DNA of 64,000 nucleotides from Gaetbulibacter_A sp043876815. Lineage in GTDB: Bacteria > Bacteroidota > Bacteroidia > Flavobacteriales > Flavobacteriaceae. Position 1 is the stretch's first letter. Each line of letters opens with the position of its first letter. The stretch lies in NCBI RefSeq assembly GCF_043876815.1, contig NZ_JBAWKA010000002.1, forward strand, positions 124,001-188,000, in the 5' to 3' direction. Below are positions 33,725-42,728 of this stretch, one piece after another. Under the pieces are notes generated by a model, which searched no databases, was not told where the DNA came from, and was given only the letters and a program-made list of their open reading frames with translations. The position numbers were made by a program, and so were the translations under genes.

Positions 33725-35074
33725 ATGAAAATTATTATAGCAGGTGCGGGTGAAGTTGGATTTCATTTAGCAAAATTACTTTCTTACGAGTCTCAGGAAA
33801 TCACCCTTATTGACATCAACAAAGAAAGTCTCGGATATGCTGATACACATTTGGATATCAAGGTTATAAAAGGGGATGCTACCTCTATTTCGATACTAAA
33901 AGATTCCCGGGTGGAAACAAGCGATTTGTTCATTGCGGTAACCGCGATTGAAACGACTAATATTACTGCTTGTGTGTTGGCAAAACAGTTGGGGTCTAAG
34001 CGTACTATTGCCAGAATATCAAATACCGAATTTATTAATTTTAAGGATGAGGTTGGTTTTACGAAGTTTGGTATAGACGAACTCATCTCACCGGAATCTC
34101 TGGCAGCCTCAGAAATTCAATTATCACTTAAGCAGTCATCATTCAACGATACCTACGAATTTGAAAATGGAGCGCTAACCATGGCAGGCTTAACGCTCTC
34201 ACGTTCCGCCTCGTTTGTGGGGAAAACCGTGAAAGATGCGGCTAAAATTTTTCCGGAAATACATTTTGTGCCTATCGCTATTCAGCGTTTTGGTTCGCAG
34301 TATACTATCATTCCCAGGGGGGATACTATATTCAAGCGAGGCGATAACGTTGTATTTATTACGTCCGAAGGCGGGGCTGAGGAATTATGCCGGCTTACTG
34401 GAAAGGAAAATACCGACATCAAAAATGTGATGATTCTTGGTGGTGGTCAAATTGGTTTTAAAACAGCCAGAGACCTCAGTGAAAAAGGGTTTAATGTAAA
34501 GATACTTGAAGTTAACAAAGAGCGTGCTTTCGATCTTGCTGATGATCTACCGGATGTTCTGGTAATTCATAGTGATGGTAGAAATGTGGATTTGTTAGAA
34601 GAAGAAAATATTAGTGAAATGGATGCCTTTATCGCCGTTGGCGGAAATTCTGAAACGAACATCATGTCTTGTCTGGTGGCAAAATCTAAGGGCGTCAAGA
34701 AAACGATTGCTTTGGTGGAGAATATGGATTATTTTGAATTATCACACTCAGTTGGTATAGAGACATTAATTAATAAAAAGCTTCTAGCGGCGAATAATAT
34801 TTTTAGGTATATCCGTAAAGGTGAAGTGGTTGCCATGACCAAGCTGAATAATATGAATGCAGAATTATTAGAATTTGAAGTTAAAGCGAGTTCAGCTATT
34901 TGTAATAAACTTATTAAAAATGTTGATTTCCCCCGATCGGCCATTATTGGTGGTGTTATTCGTAACGGACTGGGCGTTATTGCTTTAGGGAGTTTTAAAA
35001 TTCAGGAGGGCGATCGTGTTGTAGTTTGCAGTTTACTACAATCAATAAAGGGTGTTGAAAAGCTCTTCCGCTAA
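33725..35074 (+). CDS. trkA: Trk potassium uptake regulatory subunit TrkA
   Basis: A 449-residue cytosolic gating ring subunit with two RCK units in tandem. The first opens with the NAD-binding IIIAGAGEVGFHLAKLL and is followed by a TrkA_C domain (about 135-215). The second repeats as MILGGGQIGFKTAR and a second TrkA_C at the end. It assembles under TrkH and controls K+ flow in response to NAD(H) or ATP/ADP. An upstream in-frame ATG at 33659 would add 22 residues before the Rossmann strand and precede the -7 box, so it is unlikely. trkH follows after 24 bases. Confidence 0.95.
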   Translation: MKIIIAGAGEVGFHLAKLLSYESQEITLIDINKESLGYADTHLDIKVIKGDATSISILKDSRVETSDLFIAVTAIETTNITACVLAKQLGSKRTIARISNTEFINFKDEVGFTKFGIDELISPESLAASEIQLSLKQSSFNDTYEFENGALTMAGLTLSRSASFVGKTVKDAAKIFPEIHFVPIAIQRFGSQYTIIPRGDTIFKRGDNVVFITSEGGAEELCRLTGKENTDIKNVMILGGGQIGFKTARDLSEKGFNVKILEVNKERAFDLADDLPDVLVIHSDGRNVDLLEEENISEMDAFIAVGGNSETNIMSCLVAKSKGVKKTIALVENMDYFELSHSVGIETLINKKLLAANNIFRYIRKGEVVAMTKLNNMNAELLEFEVKASSAICNKLIKNVDFPRSAIIGGVIRNGLGVIALGSFKIQEGDRVVVCSLLQSIKGVEKLFR

Positions 35075-35098
35075 GCGGAATAAAGCATAGGGAAACTC

Positions 35099-36592
35099 AT
35101 GAAACTCAATTATAAAATCATTTTTCATTTTTTAGGATTGCTCCTCGTCTTTAACGGGGCATTTATGTTCATAGCTGCACTTATTAGTGCGATATACAAG
35201 GACGGTGTTTCTGGACAAATAACAATTGCTGGTTTTATTACCATAGGTTTTGGGGGTTTAGCCATGCTTTTTACCAGAGATCATAAAAAAGAAATTAATA
35301 AGCGCGAGGGCTATATTGTTGTGGCCTTTGGTTGGATTGTTATGTCGCTTTCCGGAACATTACCTTATGTGATCTCCGGAAGTATTCCTAGTTTCACCAA
35401 TGCGTTTTTCGAAACCATGTCAGGTTATACCACTACGGGAGCTTCAATTTTAAATGATATTGAAATCATTCCAAACGGTATTTTATTTTGGCGCAGTTTA
35501 ACCCATTGGTTAGGCGGTATGGGTATTATTGTTTTGGCTATAGCCATTTTGCCTTTGTTAGGAATTGGTGGTATGCAGCTCTTTGCTGCTGAAGCGCCGG
35601 GTCCTAGCGCTGATAAATTACACCCACGAATTACTGATACGGCCAAGAGATTATGGTTGATCTATTTTGCATATACGGCTGCTGAGACTATTTTATTAAA
35701 AGTTGCGGGTATGTCATTTTTTGATGCTATAAATCATGCCTTAAGTACACTTTCCACTGGTGGGTTCTCTACTAAAAATGCGAGTGTTGCTTATTGGAAT
35801 AACCAACCAATTATTCAGTACATTATAATGTTGTTTATGTTTTTGGCGGGGACAAACTTTATACTGAGTTATTTTACGTTCAAAGGTAAAGTTAGGAAAG
35901 TATTACATGACGAGGAATTCAAGCTCTATTTCAAATTTATACTCATTTTTACCTTGATAGCTTCCCTTATCATTTATTTTAAAGCGGATTTGAGTCTGTC
36001 TTCCATTGAACATCCTATGGTTTTGGGAAAAGAGGAAAGTTCCTTCAGACATGCCTTATTTCAGGTACTATCTATAGTCACTACTACGGGTTTCGTTACA
36101 GCAGACTATACCTTATGGACGCCTTTTTTAATGGTTTTCTTTTTCGGTTTGATGTTTTTAGGAGGTTCTGCAGGAAGTACCTCGGGTGGTGTTAAAGTGG
36201 TACGCCATCTCTTACTGATTAAAAATGGCTTCATGGAATTTAAGCGTACGCTGCACCCCAATGCTATTTTACCAGTACGATATAATATGCGAGCGATTTC
36301 GGGGGATATTGTTTTTAATATCTTGGGCTTTTTTATTTTATATATGCTCTCTTTTATTATTGGGGCTTTGGTGTTTTCGATGTTTCAGATTGATTTCCAA
36401 TCTGCCGTGGGGCTTTCAGCTTCCAGCCTAGGAAACGTGGGGCCGGCCTTAGGTAGTTTTGGTCCCGTGAATAATTATTCGGCCTTACCAGATCTCGGTA
36501 AATGGTGGGCTTCATTTTTAATGCTTATTGGTCGTTTGGAATTGTTTACGGTACTTATTTTATTCACGCCTTTTTTCTGGCGTAACCGTTAA
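35099..36592 (+). CDS. trkH: Trk potassium uptake transmembrane subunit TrkH
   Basis: A 497-residue SKT-family K+ channel-like transporter with about ten membrane helices in four M1-P-M2 repeats. The selectivity-filter loops can be recognised: YTTTGASIL, STGGFSTKN, TTTGFVTADY and SSLGNVGPALG, each with the filter Gly. HWLGGMGI is the conserved post-filter segment. It forms the pore with TrkA, encoded just upstream in the same operon. In a marine bacterium this is a main route for K+ homeostasis. Confidence 0.96.
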   Translation: MKLNYKIIFHFLGLLLVFNGAFMFIAALISAIYKDGVSGQITIAGFITIGFGGLAMLFTRDHKKEINKREGYIVVAFGWIVMSLSGTLPYVISGSIPSFTNAFFETMSGYTTTGASILNDIEIIPNGILFWRSLTHWLGGMGIIVLAIAILPLLGIGGMQLFAAEAPGPSADKLHPRITDTAKRLWLIYFAYTAAETILLKVAGMSFFDAINHALSTLSTGGFSTKNASVAYWNNQPIIQYIIMLFMFLAGTNFILSYFTFKGKVRKVLHDEEFKLYFKFILIFTLIASLIIYFKADLSLSSIEHPMVLGKEESSFRHALFQVLSIVTTTGFVTADYTLWTPFLMVFFFGLMFLGGSAGSTSGGVKVVRHLLLIKNGFMEFKRTLHPNAILPVRYNMRAISGDIVFNILGFFILYMLSFIIGALVFSMFQIDFQSAVGLSASSLGNVGPALGSFGPVNNYSALPDLGKWWASFLMLIGRLELFTVLILFTPFFWRNR

Positions 36593-36792
36593 TATTAAAT
36601 TTCTTTAGCATAGTCGTAGTTCCATACCTTTCTTTTAAAGGACTTATTTTTAATTTCAACATAAAATTTAAATTTCTTATTTTCATAAAATTAGAAGGAT
36701 CTTATTGTGTCCTTTTATAGTAGTCTACTCCCTAAGTATTTATAGCCTGAATTTTTTAAGCTTTTTTTCATTAATGGAAAAAAATTCTGACT

Positions 36793-36808
36793 TATGACAA
36801 AAGTCATA
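36793..36808. promoter_or_regulatory. Palindrome ATGAC-N4-GTCAT upstream of YceI-porin unit
   Basis: TATGAC-AAAA-GTCATA, a perfect dyad about 55 bases before the first YceI gene. Same arms and spacing as 9756-9771. Candidate Crp/Fnr-family site. The rest of the 270-base gap (36593-36862) is AT-rich without other features. Confidence 0.5.
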
Positions 36809-36862
36809 TTTTGCCCCGCTCTTTTGCAGGAACTTTGTATCATAAAATAAAAACTAAAGATT

Positions 36863-37450
36863 ATGAAAACTACAAAAACACGTAAGTATTATGCTTTAAT
36901 AGCCTTGATAACATTAGGCTTACTTACGGTTAACCTTGTGTCTGCACAAGCGTTTAAACTGAATAATGAGGCGTCTACTTTAAAAGTTTTTGGAACCTCA
37001 AACTTGCATGACTGGCATTTGGAAGGAGAACAAAAAAGTGGGCAACTCGTTTTTGAAGATATCGATAAATGTACCATCAAAACCTGCGAATTTATTATAA
37101 ATTCTAATGGGTTGGTAAGTGGTAAAAAGGCCATGGACAAAAATACTTACAAGGCTCTAAAAACCGATGATTACAAGAACATTAAATTTCAATTAGTAAA
37201 AGTAAATGAGCTGATTAAAAAGGGGCCAAAGACTTATTTGGTTAAAGGAGAAGGAGATTTAACCATAACCAATGTAACAAACAGGATTTCTATAGAATTT
37301 AATTTAGAGGTCGACCCCAACAAAATTGTATTAAACGGAACCAAAAATATTAAAATGACAGATTATAATGTAGAACCACCAACAGCTTTATTCGGGACTA
37401 TAACCACTGGTGATGCCCTGACCATAGAATTTAAAACTATTTATCAATAA
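36863..37450 (+). CDS. YceI family protein
   Basis: A 195-residue exported protein of the YceI/lipid-binding type. Signal peptide ends near VSAQA (residue 31). The mature domain begins with FKLNNEASTLKVFGTSNLHDWHLEG and has the MTDYNVEPPTALFG segment close to the end, both typical of YceI beta-barrels that hold isoprenoid quinones or similar lipids. It is the first gene of a unit with a porin (26-base gap) and a second YceI gene. A palindromic site upstream suggests regulation, perhaps by oxygen or redox state. Confidence 0.88.
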   Translation: MKTTKTRKYYALIALITLGLLTVNLVSAQAFKLNNEASTLKVFGTSNLHDWHLEGEQKSGQLVFEDIDKCTIKTCEFIINSNGLVSGKKAMDKNTYKALKTDDYKNIKFQLVKVNELIKKGPKTYLVKGEGDLTITNVTNRISIEFNLEVDPNKIVLNGTKNIKMTDYNVEPPTALFGTITTGDALTIEFKTIYQ

Positions 37451-37476
37451 AATTATAAAACAAAAACACAAAAATC

Positions 37477-38745
37477 ATGAGAACAATATTTAAACACAGT
37501 GTATTATTCGTAGCATTACTGGCGGGGGTTAGTATGTATGCTCAAGACAGGAACCTAGACAACTTCAGACCACCGAACAAAAACGGCGTTGATATTTTTG
37601 AAACTACAAAAGACAGCGTAACAACCTTTGATGGTGTTAAAGTTCGCGTAGGTGGGGCTTCAACCCTTCAATTTCAAGCCATTACCAACTCAAATTCAGG
37701 CGTAACACCCATCAAAGAGATTGGTAGTAACTTTAACTTGGCAACAGCTAACCTGGATCTTGACGTTGCTTTAGCAGATGGTGTGAGAATGCATTTAAGA
37801 ACCTATCTTTCTTCTCGTCACCACCCGGAACCTTATGTGAAAGGCGGCTATTTTCAAATCGATAAATTAGATTTTATCAGTGAAGGCTTATTAAGCGATT
37901 TCATGGAAGGTGCTACCATCAAGATTGGTCATATGGAGAACAACTACGGTGATGCACACTTTAGAAGAACTGATAACGCGCAAGCTATATATAATCCATT
38001 CGTTGGTAACTTAATAATGGACTCTTTTACTACTGAAGTTGGTGCCGAGTTACTATATAGAGTTCCAAGTGGATTCTTCGGAATGGTTGGTCTTTCTAAT
38101 GGAAAATTAAATCAAAAAGTGACAGAAACTGATGGTACAACTGGAGGTGCAGCCTTCTTGGCCAAATTAGGTTTCGATAAGCAATTTGACGATGATTTCA
38201 GATTCAGACTTACAGGATCTTTATATAACACCGGCTATGCACAAAGTGTTTACTTATACACAGCCGATAGAGCAGGATCAAGATACTATTCTGTGATGCA
38301 AGAGGAAACAGCAACAGGTGATAACTTCCGTTCAGGTCGTTTTGATCCCGGGTTTAGAAATACCATTACTGCAATTATGATTAACCCATTCTTGAAATAT
38401 GGCGGACTAGAATTTTTTGGAACAGTCGAGTTAACTTCAGGAAAAAGACAAAGCGAAGTGGACAGACGAAATGCAGAGCAATATGCAGGAGAATTAATAT
38501 ACAGATTTGGTAATAATGAAAACTTCTATCTAGGAGCTCGTTATAACACTGTAAATGCTGAACTGCTAAGTGGTGAGGATGCAAGTATTAACAGACTTCA
38601 ATTAGGTGCCGGTTGGTTTATGACCAAAAATATCTTGATGAAAGTTGAGTATGTTGATCAAAAATACAATGATTTCCCAGTAGGTGATGTGCTGGATGGA
38701 GGAAAATTCAACGGTCTAACCGCTGAAGCCGTGATAAGTTTCTAA
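37477..38745 (+). CDS. Outer membrane porin
   Basis: A 422-residue barrel protein. The signal peptide ends at SMYA-Q. Repeated amphipathic strands (RVGGASTLQFQAI, GVRMHLRTYLSSR, FRLTGSLYNTGYAQSVYLY) and the C-terminal strand LTAEAVISF with a terminal Phe mark an outer membrane barrel. MENNYGDAHFRRTDNAQAIYNP is a conserved loop in uncharacterised flavobacterial porins. The substrate is unknown. The neighbouring YceI proteins suggest import or export of a hydrophobic compound or a role in redox stress. Confidence 0.8.
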   Translation: MRTIFKHSVLFVALLAGVSMYAQDRNLDNFRPPNKNGVDIFETTKDSVTTFDGVKVRVGGASTLQFQAITNSNSGVTPIKEIGSNFNLATANLDLDVALADGVRMHLRTYLSSRHHPEPYVKGGYFQIDKLDFISEGLLSDFMEGATIKIGHMENNYGDAHFRRTDNAQAIYNPFVGNLIMDSFTTEVGAELLYRVPSGFFGMVGLSNGKLNQKVTETDGTTGGAAFLAKLGFDKQFDDDFRFRLTGSLYNTGYAQSVYLYTADRAGSRYYSVMQEETATGDNFRSGRFDPGFRNTITAIMINPFLKYGGLEFFGTVELTSGKRQSEVDRRNAEQYAGELIYRFGNNENFYLGARYNTVNAELLSGEDASINRLQLGAGWFMTKNILMKVEYVDQKYNDFPVGDVLDGGKFNGLTAEAVISF

Positions 38746-38764
38746 AAATTTAGCCCATGATGAA

Positions 38765-38820
38765 ACAAGTCTCTGTAAGTTCTAGAAATAGAAGTAATTT
38801 TACAGAGGCTTGTTTTTTTT
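38765..38820 (+). terminator. Strong terminator hairpin just before the second YceI gene
   Basis: ACAAGTCTCTGTAA / TTACAGAGGCTTGT arms (one mismatch) with a 21-base spacer and eight T. It ends 13 bases before the next ATG, so it terminates the porin transcript and could attenuate the following gene. Confidence 0.8.
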
Positions 38821-38833
38821 ATATCTTAAGACC

Positions 38834-39424
38834 ATGAAACGGCTTGTTATTTTAATTCTGGTAATTGTTGTTCTGGGTTTTACTTCCGCAGAATATCTCA
38901 AACGTACCCGAGTTTTCGTGGCGCCTGAGAGTCAATTGATTATTAAAGGTAAGACAAACATCAATAAATTCAGTTGTACTTTTGATGCTACCAATTTAAA
39001 AAATCCCATTCCGGTATATTTTCAAAATGAAAATGATAAAATGGTTTTTGAGGAAACTAAGTTGATCTTAAGTACTCGGTGTTTTGATTGTGGAAACAAG
39101 CCCATGAATAATGATTTTTATGATTTACTTCAGGCTAAGGCCTACCCGGAGATCGTTTTAAATCTTCGTTCGGTAACTATGGAATCCAATAATGATAATA
39201 GTATTAATGCGGATGTAGATATTAATATTTCAGGAGTTATAAATTCATATAAACTTCCATTAAAAATGTACGGTACTGATACTATGGAAATTTCAGGAAC
39301 CCTAAAATTAAATATCAACGATTTTAATATCGAAGCGCCCAGAAAGGCTTTAGGGCTTATAGTTGTAAGCGAATTTATTGAAATTGATTTACGACTTCAC
39401 GTAACAGAGGGGACAACACTTTAA
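38834..39424 (+). CDS. YceI family protein, second copy
   Basis: A 196-residue exported YceI-like protein from the ATG at 38834; eight extra codons are open upstream but start inside the terminator stem. Signal peptide or anchor at about 1-20 (ILVIVVLGFTSAEYL). The domain includes LIIKGKTNINKFSCTFD and, near the end, LKLNINDFNIEAPRKALG. It is divergent in sequence from the first copy and carries a Cys pair (RCFDCGN, about 84-90) that could form a disulfide or bind metal. A terminator lies immediately upstream, so expression depends on read-through or its own promoter. Confidence 0.8.
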   Translation: MKRLVILILVIVVLGFTSAEYLKRTRVFVAPESQLIIKGKTNINKFSCTFDATNLKNPIPVYFQNENDKMVFEETKLILSTRCFDCGNKPMNNDFYDLLQAKAYPEIVLNLRSVTMESNNDNSINADVDINISGVINSYKLPLKMYGTDTMEISGTLKLNINDFNIEAPRKALGLIVVSEFIEIDLRLHVTEGTTL

Positions 39425-39518
39425 TTTTTTATAGGATCGTAATTAATAAATTTAATAATTTTTTCTAACCATTGATAATCAAACAATAAAGCTTTTAAAT
39501 GTTTATATGAATATTATT

Positions 39519-39540
39519 TCCCGATCAGAAATAATCGGGA
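39519..39540. terminator. Hairpin after the second YceI gene
   Basis: TCCCGAT / ATCGGGA arms with an 8-base loop between convergent genes. It has no clear T-run, so it may be an auxiliary hairpin. Confidence 0.45.
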
Positions 39541-39548
39541 GATCCAAA

Positions 39549-39579
39549 AAAAAAGTTACTATTTAATAGTAACTTTTTT
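39549..39579. terminator. Bidirectional terminator of the aminotransferase gene and YceI gene
   Basis: AAAAAAGTTACTA / TAGTAACTTTTTT, 13-base perfect arms with a 5-base loop, T-runs on both strands, between convergent genes. Confidence 0.85.
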
Positions 39580-39601
39580 ATTATGATAAGGGTCTTATTT
39601 T

Positions 39602-40786
39602 TTAACTCAAGGCTTCCTTGATTCTTTTCATAGCTTCAATAATTTGATCTGTTGACGCCGCATAAGAAATTCGGATACATTGTGGATTTCCAAAGGCCTC
39701 ACCAGTAACCGTTGCTACCAAAGCCTCTTCTAATAAATACAGAGATAAGTCTGAAGCATTATTAATGGTTTTACCTCGAAGGGTTTTACCAAAATAATAC
39801 GATACATTCGGGAATACATAGAAGGCACCTTCAGGGGTGTTGGTCTGAAAACCTTCAATCTCACTTAATAAATTTAAAATTAGATCACGTCTGGTTTTAA
39901 ACTGATCCACCATGTATTGAACGCGTGATGGTGGTTCGTTCAGAGCCGTAATTACAGCACGTTGTGCAATACAATTGGCCCCACTGGTAATTTGGCCTTG
40001 TAGTTTGTTGCAAGCTCGGGCTATTTTCTCAGGGCCACCAATGTAACCAATTCGCCATCCAGTCATGGCAAATGCTTTAGAAACACCATTTACGGTAATG
40101 GTTCGATCGTACATATCTTCAAACTGTGCTATACTCGCATGGCCACCAACATAATTGATATGCTCGTATATTTCATCCGATACCACATAAATATTAGGGT
40201 GTTTTACTAAAACGTCAGCTAAGGCTCGTAACTCTTTTTCACTATAAATAGAACCACTAGGGTTACATGGTGAACTGAACCAGATCATTTTTGTTTGTGG
40301 AGTGATAGCCGCTTCCAATTGCTGCGCTGTCATTTTAAAATCATTCTCGATACTTGTTTCAACTTCAACAGGTGTACCTTCAAATAACTTTACAATATCA
40401 GCATAACTTACCCAATAAGGGCATGGTAAGATAACTTCATCACCCTGATTAAGCATCACGCCTGCGATATTAGCCAAACTTTGCTTGGCACCGGTTGATA
40501 CTACAATCTGGTTCGGTGTGTAGCTAAGCTTATTATCTCGTTTAAATTTGGTGATTATAGCCTCCTTTAATTCCGCATAACCATCCACAGGACTATATGA
40601 ATTATAATTCTCATTTATGGCAGTAATGGCTGCGTCCTTAATGTAATCAGGAGTATTAAAGTCCGGTTCACCCAAACTTAATCCTATAATATCTTTGCCT
40701 TCGCCTCTTAGTTCTCTGGCTTTGGCCGCCATTGCTAAAGTAGCAGAGGTAGCCATATTTAAAATGCGTTCTGAGAGTAAATTCAT
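39602..40786 (-). CDS. Class I PLP-dependent aminotransferase, aspartate aminotransferase type
   Basis: A 394-residue fold-type I aminotransferase. Cofactor contacts are visible: STGAKQSL, PCPYWVSY (stacking aromatic), FSSPCNPSGSIYS, VSDEIYEHI and the Schiff-base Lys237 in VSKAFAMTGWRIGY. Near the end RISYAAS holds the substrate carboxylate Arg. Most similar in pattern to the AspC/AspB group of bacterial aspartate aminotransferases, but prephenate or other substrates cannot be excluded. It begins 20 bases after the desaturase stop and may share its transcript. Confidence 0.92.
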   Translation of the reverse strand: MNLLSERILNMATSATLAMAAKARELRGEGKDIIGLSLGEPDFNTPDYIKDAAITAINENYNSYSPVDGYAELKEAIITKFKRDNKLSYTPNQIVVSTGAKQSLANIAGVMLNQGDEVILPCPYWVSYADIVKLFEGTPVEVETSIENDFKMTAQQLEAAITPQTKMIWFSSPCNPSGSIYSEKELRALADVLVKHPNIYVVSDEIYEHINYVGGHASIAQFEDMYDRTITVNGVSKAFAMTGWRIGYIGGPEKIARACNKLQGQITSGANCIAQRAVITALNEPPSRVQYMVDQFKTRRDLILNLLSEIEGFQTNTPEGAFYVFPNVSYYFGKTLRGKTINNASDLSLYLLEEALVATVTGEAFGNPQCIRISYAASTDQIIEAMKRIKEALS

Positions 40787-40805
40787 TTAATTAAAAATCA
40801 TCAAT

Positions 40806-41906
40806 TTAAGCTTGTAAAGCTGGTTTCATTCCCATTTCTTTCAAGTGTCTGAAATGCGCTATAATTGCTTTACGTGTGGTTTTATATTCTTTATAAGGTA
40901 AGTTGAATTCTTTCGCTGTTTCACGAACAATTTTGGATATTTTAGTATAGTGAATGTGGCTAATATGAGGAAAAATATGGTGTTCTACCTGATGATTTAA
41001 GCCTCCAGTAAACCAGTTTACTATTCTATTTTTAGTGCTAAAATTTATTGTTGTACACAATTGATGAACGGCCCAGGTATTTTTCATGGTTCCGTCTTTT
41101 TCCGGTATCGGCATTTCGGCATCTTCCATAACATGCGCTAACTGAAATACCACACTTAAAATTAATCCTGCGGTGTAATGCATGATAAAAAAGCCGATCA
41201 ATACCTTCCACCAGGCAAGATCCAACAATAAAATTGGGATCAAGACCCAAATGCTTAGGTAAATAATTTTTGAAATCACCAGTTTACTCCAGTTCCATAA
41301 CGGATTTGGGAGTTTACCATAAGACAACTTACGTTTCATGTAACGTCTCATTTGTTGAAAATCGGTGGTAATGGCCCAGTTTATGGTTAATAATCCGTAA
41401 AGTAATATAGAGTAATAATGCTGGAATTTATGATACCAACGCCACTCTGCGTGATCCGTAAAACGTAAGATGCGACCTGCTTCCAAATCCTCATCATGTC
41501 CATGGATATTTGTATACGTGTGGTGCAATACATTATGTTGTACCTTCCAGTTGTAAGCGTTTCCGGCAAGAATATAAATACTACTTCCCATAAGGCGATT
41601 GATCCACTCCTTATTTGAAAATGAACCATGGTTTCCGTCGTGCATTACATTCATACCTACACCAGCCATACCTATACCCATTACAATTGTAAGCAGCAAT
41701 TGGGTCCATCCGGGCATGTTAAGTGTTAAGAGTAAGAAATAAGGCGTTAAAAATATAGAGAACATCACGATGGTTTTTAGCCAAAGTTTCCAGTTACCGG
41801 TACGTTTTATTTCATTTTCCTTGAAATAGGAATTAACACGTTTGTTAAGGGTTCTGAAAAACTTGGCAGAATCTGTTCTCGAAAATGATACTGTTTGTTT
41901 TGACAT
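40806..41906 (-). CDS. Fatty acid desaturase, acyl-CoA/linoleoyl type
   Basis: A 366-residue membrane di-iron desaturase. His boxes are HDGNH (89-93), HNVLHH (124-129) and HQVEHH near residue 315, where the Gln-type third box is typical of front-end (Delta5/Delta6-like) desaturases. No fused cytochrome b5 domain. It should introduce double bonds into membrane fatty acids, useful for cold marine habitats. It has its own -7 box upstream and the aminotransferase gene follows. Confidence 0.9.
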   Translation of the reverse strand: MSKQTVSFSRTDSAKFFRTLNKRVNSYFKENEIKRTGNWKLWLKTIVMFSIFLTPYFLLLTLNMPGWTQLLLTIVMGIGMAGVGMNVMHDGNHGSFSNKEWINRLMGSSIYILAGNAYNWKVQHNVLHHTYTNIHGHDEDLEAGRILRFTDHAEWRWYHKFQHYYSILLYGLLTINWAITTDFQQMRRYMKRKLSYGKLPNPLWNWSKLVISKIIYLSIWVLIPILLLDLAWWKVLIGFFIMHYTAGLILSVVFQLAHVMEDAEMPIPEKDGTMKNTWAVHQLCTTINFSTKNRIVNWFTGGLNHQVEHHIFPHISHIHYTKISKIVRETAKEFNLPYKEYKTTRKAIIAHFRHLKEMGMKPALQA

Positions 41907-41956
41907 GCTATTAATTTAAATGTGATATTTAGTTGATCGGTATATCATATTATTGG

Positions 41957-41964
41957 CAAATATA
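41957..41964 (-). promoter_or_regulatory. -7 box (TATATTTG) of desaturase gene
   Basis: The minus strand reads TATATTTG, 50 bases before the start. No clear -33. Confidence 0.5.
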
Positions 41965-42021
41965 AATATAAACCGAGTGAACTAATAACGTTTTGATGTA
42001 AAATAATGTATGTAAATACTA

Positions 42022-42029
42022 TATTTTTG
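42022..42029 (+). promoter_or_regulatory. -7 box (TATTTTTG) of rsmG
   Basis: TAnnTTTG match, 17 bases before the rsmG start. The nearest TTTG is 26 bases upstream, so the -33 is doubtful. Confidence 0.5.
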
Positions 42030-42046
42030 TTGAAAATTTAACACTA

Positions 42047-42676
42047 ATGGACCTTATCCTCAAGTATTTTCCCGATCTAACCGACCTACAAATCAATCAA
42101 TTCAAGGCTTTGGAAGAATTGTATCAGGATTGGAATATCAAGATTAATGTTGTATCTCGTAAAGATATTGATGAATTATATTTAAGACATGTTATACATT
42201 CTTTGGGTATAGCCAAAGTAATTTCCTTCAAACCGGGGTCTCAAATTCTGGATGTTGGTACCGGTGGCGGGTTTCCGGGAATACCTTTAGCTATTTTATT
42301 TCCGGATTCTAATTTTCACCTTGTCGATAGTATCGCTAAAAAACTTAAAGTTGTGGATGAGGTTGTCGATGGTCTGGGCCTTACTAATGTAAGAACAACG
42401 CATAGTAGAGTAGAGGAAATTAAAGGTTCATATGATTTTATTGTGAGTCGCGCTGTGGCCTACATGCCTACTTTTGTGCATTGGGTAAAGGGTAAAATCT
42501 CCAAAACTCAGAATAATGATCTCAAAAACGGAATTTTATATTTGAAGGGAGGCGACCTATCTGAGGAACTGGAACCCTATAAAACGGCTAAGATCTTTGA
42601 ATTAAACACCTTTTTTTCAGAAGCTTTTTTCGAAACGAAAAAAGTAGTGTATCTCCCCATAAAATTCAAGGGGTAA
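42047..42676 (+). CDS. rsmG: 16S rRNA (guanine-527 N7)-methyltransferase RsmG
   Basis: A 209-residue SAM-dependent methylase acting on G527 of 16S rRNA in the 530 loop. The GidB-family signature is complete: YQDWNIKINVVSRKDIDELYLRHVIHSL at the N-terminal part, then ILDVGTGGGFPGIPLAI, HLVDSIAKKLKVV, and IVSRAVAYM. Loss in other bacteria gives low-level streptomycin resistance. It is a single gene, convergent with the TPR gene. Confidence 0.96.
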   Translation: MDLILKYFPDLTDLQINQFKALEELYQDWNIKINVVSRKDIDELYLRHVIHSLGIAKVISFKPGSQILDVGTGGGFPGIPLAILFPDSNFHLVDSIAKKLKVVDEVVDGLGLTNVRTTHSRVEEIKGSYDFIVSRAVAYMPTFVHWVKGKISKTQNNDLKNGILYLKGGDLSEELEPYKTAKIFELNTFFSEAFFETKKVVYLPIKFKG

Positions 42677-42728
42677 AATGTTGACCATTTTGGATTTAAT
42701 TCTTATCCAGCTCAACGATTTATGTTCG

